DNA from: Actinacidiphila guanduensis
GTDB lineage: Bacteria > Actinomycetota > Actinomycetes > Streptomycetales > Streptomycetaceae
NCBI RefSeq assembly: GCF_900103985.1
Contig: NZ_FNIE01000008.1
Span: 62,001-126,000 of the forward strand
DNA: 64,000 nt
Direction of reading: 5' to 3'
Part shown: one piece after another, positions 10,060 through 18,621 of the stretch
How positions within the stretch are numbered: the stretch's first letter is position 1
Layout of the letters: each line of letters opens with the position of its first letter
Notes under the pieces: model-generated
Seen by the model: the letters and a program-made list of their open reading frames with translations, nothing else
Databases searched by the model: none
What the model was told of the DNA's origin: nothing
Position numbers and translations under genes: made by a program

Positions 10060-10536
10060 ATGGCGACCATGTCAGGTCAGGTCTGGGTGTCGCTCATATC
10101 CTTGGGCGGCGTGGTACTCGGCGGCACGCTGTCCTACCTCGTCCAGCACAGGACTCAGTTGTCAGCGGAACGAGCCGAGCAGCAACGGCAACTGAACGCA
10201 TTGTCGGAGGCCCGGCGCGCGGAACGGCTGGCGTTGCTGGAGCGGTTCATCGAGGTGGCGGCCGAGGCGGAACGCTCCGCATTCAGCCGGCCTTCCGAAT
10301 GGGACGATACTCACCCCTGGTACTTCACGACCCAGGGCATCATGAACAGGCTATGGGTCGCAGAGCGGCTGATCCGCATCCAGTTCCCCCTACCCGTACA
10401 TGACGCGGCACGCGCGTACTTCCTGGACCTCAACCGGACGGTGTGGCAGGGCTTGCCCGACGGCGAGAGCGTGAGGGACTACCTGGAGGACAACCGGCTG
10501 GCGTTCCTCGACGCGGCCCGAGCGGTCATGGGATAA
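10060..10536 (+). CDS. Membrane-anchored hypothetical protein
   Basis: 158 residues, unrecognised. A single N-terminal hydrophobic helix (about 5-28, VWVSLISLGGVVLGGTLSYLV) is followed by a charged coiled-coil-like helix rich in Arg, Glu, Gln and Ala (about 30-75) and a mixed helical domain to the end. This layout, TM helix then Q/E/R-rich helix, is common in small actinobacterial membrane proteins near phage or toxin genes, but no such partner is visible. The start may be ATG 10060 or ATG 10069. It is divergent from the DUF1877 gene. Confidence 0.65.
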   Translation: MATMSGQVWVSLISLGGVVLGGTLSYLVQHRTQLSAERAEQQRQLNALSEARRAERLALLERFIEVAAEAERSAFSRPSEWDDTHPWYFTTQGIMNRLWVAERLIRIQFPLPVHDAARAYFLDLNRTVWQGLPDGESVRDYLEDNRLAFLDAARAVMG

Positions 10537-10989
10537 CCCAACTGCCAAACGGTCATTCCCGGAGCGTGGAAGCCGCGTCGGCAGCAGAGGGAGTGGAAAC
10601 GGGGGAAGGTGCGTGGACGTCTGCCGCGGACGGAAGTTTCCATCCGGCCGCGACCGGGATACGTGTGCGGGGCAAAGAGGCGCGCCCCCTGCATTCTTGA
10701 GTTCGAGAATCACCCGATGCCCCGGTACGGCAGGTGTTGCGCACGACAGGAACGGAGGCGCGCGAAGAGCGCCGGCTCGTGCCCAGCCGGTGCACCGTAC
10801 ACGCAGGAGACCGACCGCAAGCGCACCCGCCCCCGGAACCCCCGCCACAAGAAACCCGCGGACTTCCGTCCCGGCCAAGCCCCCACCGCTCGTACCCGGC
10901 GCCCGAGAACCCCAACAGGCCCGACGAGCGGTCGCCCCCACCCGGCAGGCCCTGATGCCCCCTCAAGCACGAAGCCGACCGCAAACAAG

Positions 10990-11150
10990 ACGGCTCGCCG
11001 CACGGCACGTACGCCCCCGCACCCCCCGTACGAGCCGCCCCACCGAACCCCGCACGCGCCCGCACCCCTCGTACGAACCGCCCCACCGACCCCCCGCACG
11101 CACCGGCACCCCCCGTACGAAAAGCCCCAAGCAACCCCCGTACACAAGAA
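10990..11150 (+). repeat. C-rich degenerate repeats with CCGTACGA cores
   Basis: The gene-free stretch 10537-11160 is C- and A-rich on the + strand. Between about 10990 and 11150, units of about 46-50 bp recur around three times, each with a core like CCCCGTACGA(A/G)CCGCCCCACCGA followed by CCCCGCACG. The strand skew is opposite to that of the repeat at 5198-5470. A short hairpin, ATTCTTGAGTTCGAGAAT, lies at about 10694. Both strands are open over long distances here but only code for Pro/Arg- or Gly/Arg/Val-rich peptides, so I call no gene. Confidence 0.5.
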
Positions 11151-11160
11151 GCCGCACCTC

Positions 11161-11202
11161 TTGACATACCCCCACCCCTGGCAGCAACGTTTGGCAACGT
11201 TG
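11161..11202 (+). promoter_or_regulatory. Candidate promoter with CAACGTTG-type operator before the giant GH2 gene
   Basis: TTGACA at 11161-11166 matches a -35 element. Where the -10 would fall lies a quasi-palindrome, CAACGTTTGGCAACGTTG (11185-11202, 14 of 18 symmetric). A repressor bound there would block the promoter. The same CAACGTTG core occurs in the palindromes before the GH127 gene. Confidence 0.5.
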
Positions 11203-11267
11203 TCAGAGCCGAGTTGAGCCGGGGGACGCTCCACTCCAAGACCCTCCCGGGATTGGACATTCCGCAC

Positions 11268-14200
11268 ATGTCGAATGAATCGCCGCGCCCGTCCCGCAGA
11301 TCCGTGGTGGCCACCGGCTCCACCCTGCTGGCCGGTCTGGGCCTCGGTGTCGCACTGCCCGCGACCGCTTCCGCCCAGGGCGCCCAGAGCTCCACTGCGA
11401 CCGGCGCCCAGCCCACGGCCGGCAGTCCGGCCGAACTCGCCGCCTACCGCCCCGTCGCGGTCTCCTCCACCGACTACGCCGCCACCCCCGCCGAGTTCGC
11501 CGTGGACAGCCTCAACTCCACCGGCGTGCGCGGCTCCGGCTGGCGCGCTGCGGCCGGCGACCCGCAGTGGATCTCGGTCGACCTGCAGGCCGACTGCGAG
11601 GTCGACTCGGTGAAGCTGACCTTCGAGGCCACCGTCGACGACCCGGTGTGGACCCCCTCCACCAGCGGCAACCCGTGGGACAGCACCACCGGCAAGGAGA
11701 TCCTCTCCAGCTGCGCGACGGACTTCGTGGTGGAGACCTCCCGCGACCACTCCTCGTGGACCACGGTGTACCGCACCACCTCCGGCACCGGCGGCGTCGT
11801 GGACATCCCGCTGGACCGGCCGGTCACCGCCCGCTGGGTGCGGCTGACCGTCCGCAAGCGCTCCAACGCCAACCCGCTGGGCCTGAACGGCTTCGAGGTC
11901 TACGGCCGCGCTGCCGGCCACCGCCCGCAGGCCACCGGCTGGACCGACTGGGGCGTCCACGACCACCGCCCGCCCGCGCTGGAGGTCGCCGCCGACGGCA
12001 CCGTCCCGCTGGAGTCGGGCTGGACACTGACGATGGACGACTGGGCCGGCGCGGACGGCGCCGCCCTGTCCCGCCCCGCGGTGGACACCAGCGGCTGGCT
12101 GCCCGCCACCGTGCCCGGCACCGTCCTCACCTCGCTGGTGGACCAGGGCAAACTGCCCGACCCCGTCTCCGGGTTCAACAACCTGCACATCCCCGAGGCG
12201 CTGTCGCGCCACTCGTGGTGGTACCGCCGCTCCTTCACCCTGCCGCGCGGCCTGCCCACCGGCGGCGGCCGCCGGGTGTGGCTGGAGTTCGACGGCATCA
12301 ACCACAAGGCCGACATCTGGCTCAACGGGCAGCAGGTCGGCGAGATGACCTACCCGTTCGCCCGGTCCGCGCACGACATCACCGCGCTGCTGGCCGACAG
12401 CGGCGAGCAGGCGCTCGCCGTGCAGATCACGCCCGTGCCGTACCCGGGCAGCCCCGGCGACAAGGGCCCCGAGGGCCTGTCCTTCGTGGATGCCGGCGCG
12501 AACATCATGAACCTCAACTCGCCGACCTATCTCGCCGCTTCGGGCTGGGACTGGATGCCGGCGGTCCGCGACCGCGTCTCGGGCATCTGGAACCACGTGC
12601 GGCTGCGCTCGACCGGCGACGCGGTCATCGGCGACCCGCGGGTGGACACGGTGCTCCCGGACCTGCCCGACACCGGCACCGCCGAGCTGACGATCACCGT
12701 CCCCGTCCGCAATGCCGCGAGCGCCGACCGCAAGGTCGCGGTGAGCGCCTCGTTCGACGGCGTGCAGGTCTCGCAGACGGTCACCGTGCCCGCGGGACAG
12801 AGCACCGACGTCGTCTTCACCCCCACCACGTTCACCCAACTCCGGCTGCGCAACCCGAAGTTGTGGTGGCCCAACGGCTACGGCAGCCCGGCGCTGCACG
12901 ACCTCGAACTGACCGCCGCGGTCGGCGGGAAGACCAGCGACACCCGCACGACCCGGTTCGGCATCCGGCAGTTCGACTACGCCTACGACACCCCACTGCC
13001 GTTCGTCTCCGGCGGGGACGCCTACACCCAGAGCGTCGACCTCGGCCCGCAGCAGGCCCAGCACGTCCGCGTGCGCTGCCTGACCCGCGCCACCGGCTGG
13101 GGCTCCTCGCTGTGGACGCTCGCCGTGATCGACAGCTCCGCGCCCAGCACGGACCTCGCGCTGCACAAGACGGCGACCGCCTCCTCCGTCGACGAGTCCG
13201 ACCACCAGCCGGGCAACGCCACCGACGGCGACCCGGACACCCGCTGGTCGTCCTCCTTCGACGACGACCAGTGGATCGCCGTGGACCTCGGGTCGAGCGT
13301 CTCCTTCGACCGGGTCGACCTCACCTGGGAGCAGGCGTACGCGCAGACCTTCACCGTGCAGGTCTCGGCCGACGGCCAGACGTGGACGGACGTGAAGTCC
13401 GTGGACAACTCCGCGGTGCCGCTGCCCTTCAACACCGGTGACGCGAGCCTGCAGACCGAGACCTTCGACGCGGTCACCGCCCGCTACGTGCGCATCGACT
13501 GCCACCAGCGCGCGACCAGTTGGGGCAACTCGCTGTGGACGCTCTCGGTCGTGGACAGTTCCTCGCCGGGCAAGGACCTGGCGCTGAAGAAGCCGGTGAA
13601 GGCGTCCACCGAGGACCCGTCCAACCCGGCGGTGAACGCCACCGACGGGAACGCGGGCACCCGCTGGTCCTCCGACTACGCCGACGACCAGTGGATCCAG
13701 GTGGACCTCGGGTCCTCGGTCTCCTTCGACGAGGTCGTGATCGTGTGGGAGGCGGCGTACCCGAAGACGTACACGATCCGCGTCTCGGACGACGGCTCGA
13801 CATGGACGGACGTCAAGACCGTCGACAACACCCCCGACCCGCTGAAGATCAGCGTCAACGGGGTGCGGGTGTTCGCCCGCGGCGGCAACTGGGGCTGGGA
13901 CGAACTGCTGCGCCGGATGCCGGCCGAGCGGATGGACGCGGCGCTGCGGATGCACCGCGACATGAACTTCACGATGATCCGCAACTGGGTGGGCTCCAGC
14001 GACCGTGAGGAGTTCTTCGCCGGCTGCGACGAGTTCGGCCTGCTGGTGTGGAACGACTTCCCCAACGCCTGGGGGATGGACCCGCCGGACCACCAGGGAT
14101 ACAACGACGTGGCCGCCGACACGGTGCTGCGCTACCGCATCCACCCCTGCGTGGTGGTGTGGTGCGGCGCCAACGAGGGCAACCCGCCGGCCGCGATCGA

Positions 14201-15356
14201 CAACGGGATGCGCAGCGCGGTCCAGACCCACGCTCCCGGCGTGCTGTACCAGAACAACTCCGCCGGCGGCATCATCACCGGCGGCGGCCCCTACGGCTGG
14301 GTGGACCCGAACCGCTACATCGACCCGTCCACGTACGGCCTGGGCAGCTTCGGTTTCCACACCGAGATCGGCATGCCGGTGGTCTCCACGGCCGCCAGCG
14401 TGCGCAACCTCGTCGGCGACGAGCCCGAGTGGCCGATCGGCGGCGCCTGGTACTACCACGACTGGAGCACGAAGGGCAATCAGGCCCCGCAGAACTACCA
14501 GGCCGCCATCGAGGCCCGGTTGGGCACGGCGACGGGCCTGGACGACTTCGTCCGCAAGGCGCAGTTCGTCAACTACGAGAACACCCGGGCGATGTTCGAG
14601 GCGTGGAACGCCAACCTGTGGGACGACGCCAGCGGGTTGATGCTGTGGATGTCGCACCCGGCGTGGCACAGCACGGTGTGGCAGACGTACGACTACGACT
14701 TCGACGTCAACGGCGTCTACTACGGTGCCCGCAAGGGCTGCGAGGCGCTGCACGTCCAGGCCCGGCCCGACACGTGGCAGGTGACGGCGGTCAACCACAC
14801 CCCGCAGGCACTCAAGGGCGCCCGCGTCACCGCGCGGGTGCTGGACCTGAACGGGCGGGACGTGGCGGCCAAGCGGACGGTCACGCTGGACGTGCCCTCC
14901 TCGGACAGGACCGACGCGTTCACCGCGGACTTCTCCTCCGGGCTGCCGGACCTGCACCTGCTGCGCCTCACCCTCACCGACGCCCGCGGCACGGTGCTCT
15001 CGGAGAACACCTACTGGCGCTACCGCGACCCGGCCGACATGAAGGCGCTGGGCCAGGCGCGGCCGGCGAAGGTGTCCGCGTCGCTCGGGCGGGTCACGCA
15101 CGACGGCTCGCGCAGCCAGGTGACGGCGACGATCCGCAACAAGGGCAACGCGGTTGCCGCCATGGTGCGGCTGTCGCTGATGGACGCCGCCGGCGGGGCG
15201 CGGGTGCTGCCGACGCTGTACGGCGACAACTACCTCTGGCTGCTGCCGGGTGAGTCGCGCGAGGTCGTCTGCTCCTGGCCGACCGACGCGCTCGCCTCCG
15301 GGCGCCCGGAGTTGCACGTCGAGGGCTACAACGCGCCCGCGGTGACCGCGCGTTGA
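11268..15356 (+). CDS. Tat-exported GH2 exo-glycosidase with three discoidin (CBM32-like) modules
   Basis: Very large secreted retaining glycosidase (1,362 residues) of the GH2 branch that includes exo-beta-D-glucosaminidases and beta-mannosidases. The ATG at 11268 gives a twin-arginine signal (SRRSVVATG). Order: discoidin-like module (about 58-211), GH2 sugar-binding domain with GINHKADIWLNG (about 250-430), Ig-like domain to FGIRQ (about 565), two more discoidin-like modules inserted in the linker (about 585-858), TIM barrel from VNGVRVFARGGNWGWDE (about 860), and a C-terminal Ig-like domain. Acid/base is E970 in WCGANEG; the likely nucleophile is E1033 in FHTEIG. The inserted modules share RAT(G/S)WG(S/N)SLWTL segments. 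The substrate (glucosaminide, mannoside or galactoside) cannot be read from sequence. Confidence 0.88.
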   Translation: MSNESPRPSRRSVVATGSTLLAGLGLGVALPATASAQGAQSSTATGAQPTAGSPAELAAYRPVAVSSTDYAATPAEFAVDSLNSTGVRGSGWRAAAGDPQWISVDLQADCEVDSVKLTFEATVDDPVWTPSTSGNPWDSTTGKEILSSCATDFVVETSRDHSSWTTVYRTTSGTGGVVDIPLDRPVTARWVRLTVRKRSNANPLGLNGFEVYGRAAGHRPQATGWTDWGVHDHRPPALEVAADGTVPLESGWTLTMDDWAGADGAALSRPAVDTSGWLPATVPGTVLTSLVDQGKLPDPVSGFNNLHIPEALSRHSWWYRRSFTLPRGLPTGGGRRVWLEFDGINHKADIWLNGQQVGEMTYPFARSAHDITALLADSGEQALAVQITPVPYPGSPGDKGPEGLSFVDAGANIMNLNSPTYLAASGWDWMPAVRDRVSGIWNHVRLRSTGDAVIGDPRVDTVLPDLPDTGTAELTITVPVRNAASADRKVAVSASFDGVQVSQTVTVPAGQSTDVVFTPTTFTQLRLRNPKLWWPNGYGSPALHDLELTAAVGGKTSDTRTTRFGIRQFDYAYDTPLPFVSGGDAYTQSVDLGPQQAQHVRVRCLTRATGWGSSLWTLAVIDSSAPSTDLALHKTATASSVDESDHQPGNATDGDPDTRWSSSFDDDQWIAVDLGSSVSFDRVDLTWEQAYAQTFTVQVSADGQTWTDVKSVDNSAVPLPFNTGDASLQTETFDAVTARYVRIDCHQRATSWGNSLWTLSVVDSSSPGKDLALKKPVKASTEDPSNPAVNATDGNAGTRWSSDYADDQWIQVDLGSSVSFDEVVIVWEAAYPKTYTIRVSDDGSTWTDVKTVDNTPDPLKISVNGVRVFARGGNWGWDELLRRMPAERMDAALRMHRDMNFTMIRNWVGSSDREEFFAGCDEFGLLVWNDFPNAWGMDPPDHQGYNDVAADTVLRYRIHPCVVVWCGANEGNPPAAIDNGMRSAVQTHAPGVLYQNNSAGGIITGGGPYGWVDPNRYIDPSTYGLGSFGFHTEIGMPVVSTAASVRNLVGDEPEWPIGGAWYYHDWSTKGNQAPQNYQAAIEARLGTATGLDDFVRKAQFVNYENTRAMFEAWNANLWDDASGLMLWMSHPAWHSTVWQTYDYDFDVNGVYYGARKGCEALHVQARPDTWQVTAVNHTPQALKGARVTARVLDLNGRDVAAKRTVTLDVPSSDRTDAFTADFSSGLPDLHLLRLTLTDARGTVLSENTYWRYRDPADMKALGQARPAKVSASLGRVTHDGSRSQVTATIRNKGNAVAAMVRLSLMDAAGGARVLPTLYGDNYLWLLPGESREVVCSWPTDALASGRPELHVEGYNAPAVTAR

Positions 15357-15368
15357 GACAGGCCCTGT

Positions 15369-15419
15369 GCGGCGGGTCCCCACCTCGGTCGAGGCACGTC
15401 CGAGGTGGGGACCCGCCGC
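15369..15419 (+). terminator. Strong terminator of the GH2 gene
   Basis: A perfect 20-bp inverted repeat (15369-15388 with 15400-15419, core GGCGGGTCCCCACCTCGG) with an 11-base loop lies 13 bp after the stop codon. Confidence 0.85.
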
Positions 15420-15574
15420 CGGTGGCCCCGTGAGCAGCCGTACTCGTATGCGCGGCACACCTGTTGGCGCGGCAGGACGCGTGTCGAGGGGGGGCTGTCG
15501 AGCGGCCGCGCCCGACCGGCGGCGGCGCGTTTCGGGGAGGACGCGGGCAGCGCCGCCGTAGCGGACTGGCCTGC

Positions 15575-15761
15575 CTGCGGCGCCGACCGCGGCGGCCGAG
15601 CCGGTGAGCTCCTTCAGCTGGAGCGGCAGGGCGACCAGGGTCAGGAAGCTGCCGAACGTCGTCACCGTGCCGGCCGTCCACATCAGCCGGAAGTCGCGCG
15701 AGGTGCGCCAGGGGGCGGTGTCGGGCAGCAGGGCGCGCAGGCGCGACGTCACGCAGGGCAT
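15575..15761 (-). pseudogene. N-terminal fragment of an MFS transporter
   Basis: From the ATG at 15761 the translation MPCVTSRLRALLPDTAPWRT continues into RDFRLMWTAGTVTTFGSFLTLVALPLQLKELTGSAAAVGA, the cytoplasmic lead and first helix of EntS-like exporters (RDFRLLW...LTGSxxAVG). Homology stops near 15580; beyond it the frame stays open but the translation is meaningless. About 60 residues of a transporter of usually about 400 remain, so this is a relic. It lies between the GH2 terminator and a different, intact MFS gene on the same strand, separated from it by a GC-only microrepeat. Confidence 0.65.
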
Positions 15762-15765
15762 CGTC

Positions 15766-15819
15766 GCCGCGGGGGCCGCGGGGGCCGCGGGGGCCGCGGG
15801 GGCGGCGGGGGCGGCGGGG
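15766..15819 (+). repeat. 9-bp microrepeat, six units
   Basis: Four copies of GCCGCGGGG followed by two of GCGGCGGGG lie just upstream of the transporter fragment and just beyond the stop of the intact MFS gene. Prone to slippage. Confidence 0.85.
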
Positions 15820-15826
15820 TTTCGGG

Positions 15827-17056
15827 CTACTGGGCCTCGGCGCGTTCTTCTGCCACGTGCGGGTCGCGCTGCTTCGGCGGTCGGTGCGGGCCCGGTGCGG
15901 GCGCGCGGACGGCCGAGGCGATCAGGGCCGACACGGCGAGGAGCGCGGCCGCGGCCGTGATCGCGTGGAGGACGCCCTGCCGGTGGGCGAGGAAGCCGAT
16001 CAGGGGCGGGCCGCCGAGGAAGGCGCAGTAGCCGATCGAGGCGATGACGCTGACGTGGGCGGCGGCGTGGTGCGGGTCGTCGGCGCCGGCGCTCATGCCC
16101 ACGGGGTAGCCCAGGGACGTGCCGAAGCCCCACAGCACGGCGCCCGCGAAGGCGACCGGGGTGGCGGAGCCGAAGGCGAAGAGCAGGACGCCGGCCGTCG
16201 CCACGACGGCGAGCACGCGGACCACGGGCACCCGCCCGTACCGTTCGAACAGGCCCGTGCCGAACCAGCGGCCCGCTGTCATCGCGGCGAGGAACACGGC
16301 GAAGGCGAGGGTGCCGAGCGCGGCGGGCCGGTGGTAGCCGTCGATGAGGGCGAGGCCGATCCAGTCGTTGCCCGTGCCCTCGGCGAAGGCGAAGGCGAGC
16401 ACGAACAGGCCGATCAGCAGGGTGCGCGGGGTGCGCCACGCGGTGAGGACACCGCCCGGCGCGGGGTGCTCGCCGCCGGACCCGGCCGCCTCGGCGTCGC
16501 TCCGGCGGTCGGGGAGCATCACGCGTGTGGTCGGGGGGATACCGAGGGCGACCACCGCGGCGATGGCGAGCAGGTGCGCGGTCACGGGTACGTGCAGCGC
16601 GACGGCCGCGGCGCCGACGAGCGCGCCCGCGACGGTGCCGATGGAGAAGCCGGCGTGGAAGCGGGACATCACCGTGCGGCCGAGCCGCCGTTCCACCAGC
16701 GCGCCCTGCACGTTCATGGCGACGTCCCAGGTCCCGTTCGCGAACCCGAACACGAACAGCCCGGCGGCGACCGGGGCCTCGCCCTGCAGGACGCCGACGG
16801 CGACCAGGACGAAGCCGAGCCCCAGCAGGACGGCCATCGCGGCGACCATCCGCCGCGACCCGAACCGCCCCACCAGGTGCCCCGACACGGGCAGCGCCAC
16901 CAGCGAGCCGATCGCGACGGCCAGGAGCAGCACGCCGAGGGCGGAGGCATCCAGCCCCAGCCGGTCCTTCACCTGCGGAATCCGCGCGGCCCAGCTCGCC
17001 CCGGCGAACCCGGACCCGGCGAATGCCAGATAGGTGGCACCCAGCGCGCGCCCCAC
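15827..17056 (-). CDS. MFS transporter (YbjJ/FucP-like)
   Basis: Twelve-helix major facilitator, 409 residues, in the cytoplasmic membrane. It begins with the first helix (GATYLAFAGSGFAGASWAARIPQVKDRLGL), a lead seen in YbjJ-type transporters, and carries the loop motif GRFGSRRM after helix 2 and a central hydrophilic loop (about 195-225). I place the start at GTG 17056, which has GGAAGGG 7 bases upstream and starts right before helix 1; a GTG at 17137 would add 27 residues of low-complexity sequence without a good ribosome-binding site. The C-terminus (about 385-409) is charged. Substrate unknown; related proteins move sugars or act as drug efflux pumps. It stands alone. Confidence 0.83.
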   Translation of the reverse strand: MGRALGATYLAFAGSGFAGASWAARIPQVKDRLGLDASALGVLLLAVAIGSLVALPVSGHLVGRFGSRRMVAAMAVLLGLGFVLVAVGVLQGEAPVAAGLFVFGFANGTWDVAMNVQGALVERRLGRTVMSRFHAGFSIGTVAGALVGAAAVALHVPVTAHLLAIAAVVALGIPPTTRVMLPDRRSDAEAAGSGGEHPAPGGVLTAWRTPRTLLIGLFVLAFAFAEGTGNDWIGLALIDGYHRPAALGTLAFAVFLAAMTAGRWFGTGLFERYGRVPVVRVLAVVATAGVLLFAFGSATPVAFAGAVLWGFGTSLGYPVGMSAGADDPHHAAAHVSVIASIGYCAFLGGPPLIGFLAHRQGVLHAITAAAALLAVSALIASAVRAPAPGPHRPPKQRDPHVAEERAEAQ

Positions 17057-17309
17057 GACTCCACCCTTCCCCAACCCCACCCCTCCCTCAACGGCCTCCC
17101 CATCGTACGCACCGGCCCCTCGTAGCCGTCCGGCCACGAAGCCCGCAGGCTCCGCGGACGGGCGGGTGGGCGGTCGCGTCCTGCTCGGGGCCGCTCCCGC
17201 GGGGTGCCGGCGGCCGCTGATCAGCCATGCCGCAGCCGGGAGCCGATCGTCTCCAATGACCCCCGGCGCGAGGGAGGGGAATGTCGGGGGGCGGTGACAG
17301 ACTCGGGGG

Positions 17310-17756
17310 ATGGCGTTGTGCGACTACTTCTCCGCACCCGACGACCGGGCTGCCGCGGCGGTGGCCGGGCGGTCGGGCGGGCCCGCGGTGTGCGGGTTGG
17401 ACGCGGTCCCGCTCACGGGGGTCGACCCCGTCGTCGCCGTCGCCCGGCTCGAAGCGATCCTCACCGGCTGCAGCTACGAGGAGGCGACCCGCCGCCCGCG
17501 GGCCGGGCGGCTGCTGTCCTCCCCGCAGGGGGACACGCCGATCGTACTCAGCCTCTCGGACACCCTGCTGGACGCACTCGTCCAGGCGGAGCCGTCCGAT
17601 CTCGCCCGCGCGGCCGGGCCCTGGTCGCGGACCGCGGAGCTGGCCCAGGCCCGCGTCGACGCCCGCACCGCGCTGATCGTCCTGGAGTCCCTGGCCGCCC
17701 TGACCCGGCGGGCGAAGGCCGACGGCCGGCGGGTCTACTGCTGGTGGTCGCTGTGA
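17310..17756 (+). CDS. Hypothetical protein, 148 residues
   Basis: A type common in Streptomyces but without assigned function. It opens MALCDYFSAPDDRAA, continues with LTGVDPVVAVARLEAILTGCSYEEATRRPRAGRLL and ends with RRVYCWWSL. No signal peptide or membrane helix. Two helices flank a strand-rich middle; the segment DTLLDALVQAEPSDLARAAGPWSRT suggests a compact alpha/beta domain. It is convergent with the sigma factor gene, with only 49 bp between their stops. Confidence 0.75.
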   Translation: MALCDYFSAPDDRAAAAVAGRSGGPAVCGLDAVPLTGVDPVVAVARLEAILTGCSYEEATRRPRAGRLLSSPQGDTPIVLSLSDTLLDALVQAEPSDLARAAGPWSRTAELAQARVDARTALIVLESLAALTRRAKADGRRVYCWWSL

Positions 17757-17805
17757 GGGCGAAGGGACCGGTGGGGTGACCCGCGCGCACGGAGCCGGGC
17801 ACGGC

Positions 17806-18342
17806 TCAGCGGGCCATCTCCTGCATGTAGAGCGTGCGCAGCCGGCTGCGCGCCCGCGTGTACGCGCTCTCCGCCGACTTGTGCGTGATGTTCAGCGCCC
17901 GCGCCGTCTCGGCCGTGGACATGCCGTCCGCCCGGGCCTGGATCACCTGCTGCTCGCGGGCGCTGAGCCGGTCGAGCTGGCCCATCAGCCAGCTGCCGGC
18001 CGCCCGTTCGCAGGTCTGCAGCTCCACGTCCGGGCCGTGGTCCGAGCCGCCGAGCGTCTTCACCCGGTGCGCCAGGCGCTGGTCGCGCGTGGCCCGGCGC
18101 TGCTGGTCCACGCACAGCCGCAGCGTGATGGTGGTCAGCAGGGCGCCGACCCGGTCCTCGTCGAGCGCGGCGTACGTCGCCGCGCGGATCATCGCTTCCT
18201 GGACGCAGTCCTCCGCGTCCGCCGTCCGGCCGAGCCGGCCGACGACCAGCCGCAGCAGCCGTTCTCGCTCCCGCATCACCAGCGACCAGCGACGCTCGCC
18301 GGTGCGCTGCCTGATGAGCCGCCTGTCGTCCTTGAATGTCAT
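17806..18342 (-). CDS. Small sigma-70-family (ECF-like) RNA polymerase sigma factor
   Basis: 178 residues from the ATG at 18342. Region 2 is seen in ERERLLRLVVGRLGRTADAEDCVQEAMIRA, and region 4 with its helix-turn-helix in LSAREQQVIQARADGMSTAETARALNITHKSAESAYTRARSRLR. No anti-sigma factor gene lies next to it. It is divergent from the SARP regulator at 18622 with a 279-bp shared upstream region, which suggests it may take part in controlling the cluster, though this is inference. It could instead be grouped with LuxR-type regulators from the C-terminal helix-turn-helix alone, but the DAEDCVQEA region 2 favours a sigma factor. Confidence 0.8.
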   Translation of the reverse strand: MTFKDDRRLIRQRTGERRWSLVMRERERLLRLVVGRLGRTADAEDCVQEAMIRAATYAALDEDRVGALLTTITLRLCVDQQRRATRDQRLAHRVKTLGGSDHGPDVELQTCERAAGSWLMGQLDRLSAREQQVIQARADGMSTAETARALNITHKSAESAYTRARSRLRTLYMQEMAR

Positions 18343-18621
18343 CCGAGTTGCCCCCGAGTCGTCCGACGGATGCTCTTCGTCGCGCTTCACGGATGAGCAT
18401 CCGGGCACCGGATGAAGCAAAACTTGAGCGTGCCGCGGGACCGCTCACGGGCTGTCAAGGATTCCTCCATCGCCGTGGTACCCGCATGCAGCCGACCTGC
18501 CCGGCGAACCGGTCCTGCCGGAAATCGGACTCCTGTACGGGGGTTCGCGCCTAGAGTGGTCGACGGGATCCGGTGTGGCCGGATTGCGTCGAGGGACGTC
18601 TCGCCGACAGGGAGTCGCCAC

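Noticed and set aside
10710-16439. Minus-strand open frame of about 1,900 codons, antisense to the GH2 gene
   Set aside because: It is an open antisense frame typical of high-GC DNA. The translation is Val/Gly/His/Arg-rich and shows no homology except for the short MFS relic, while the + strand has a clear GH2 protein.
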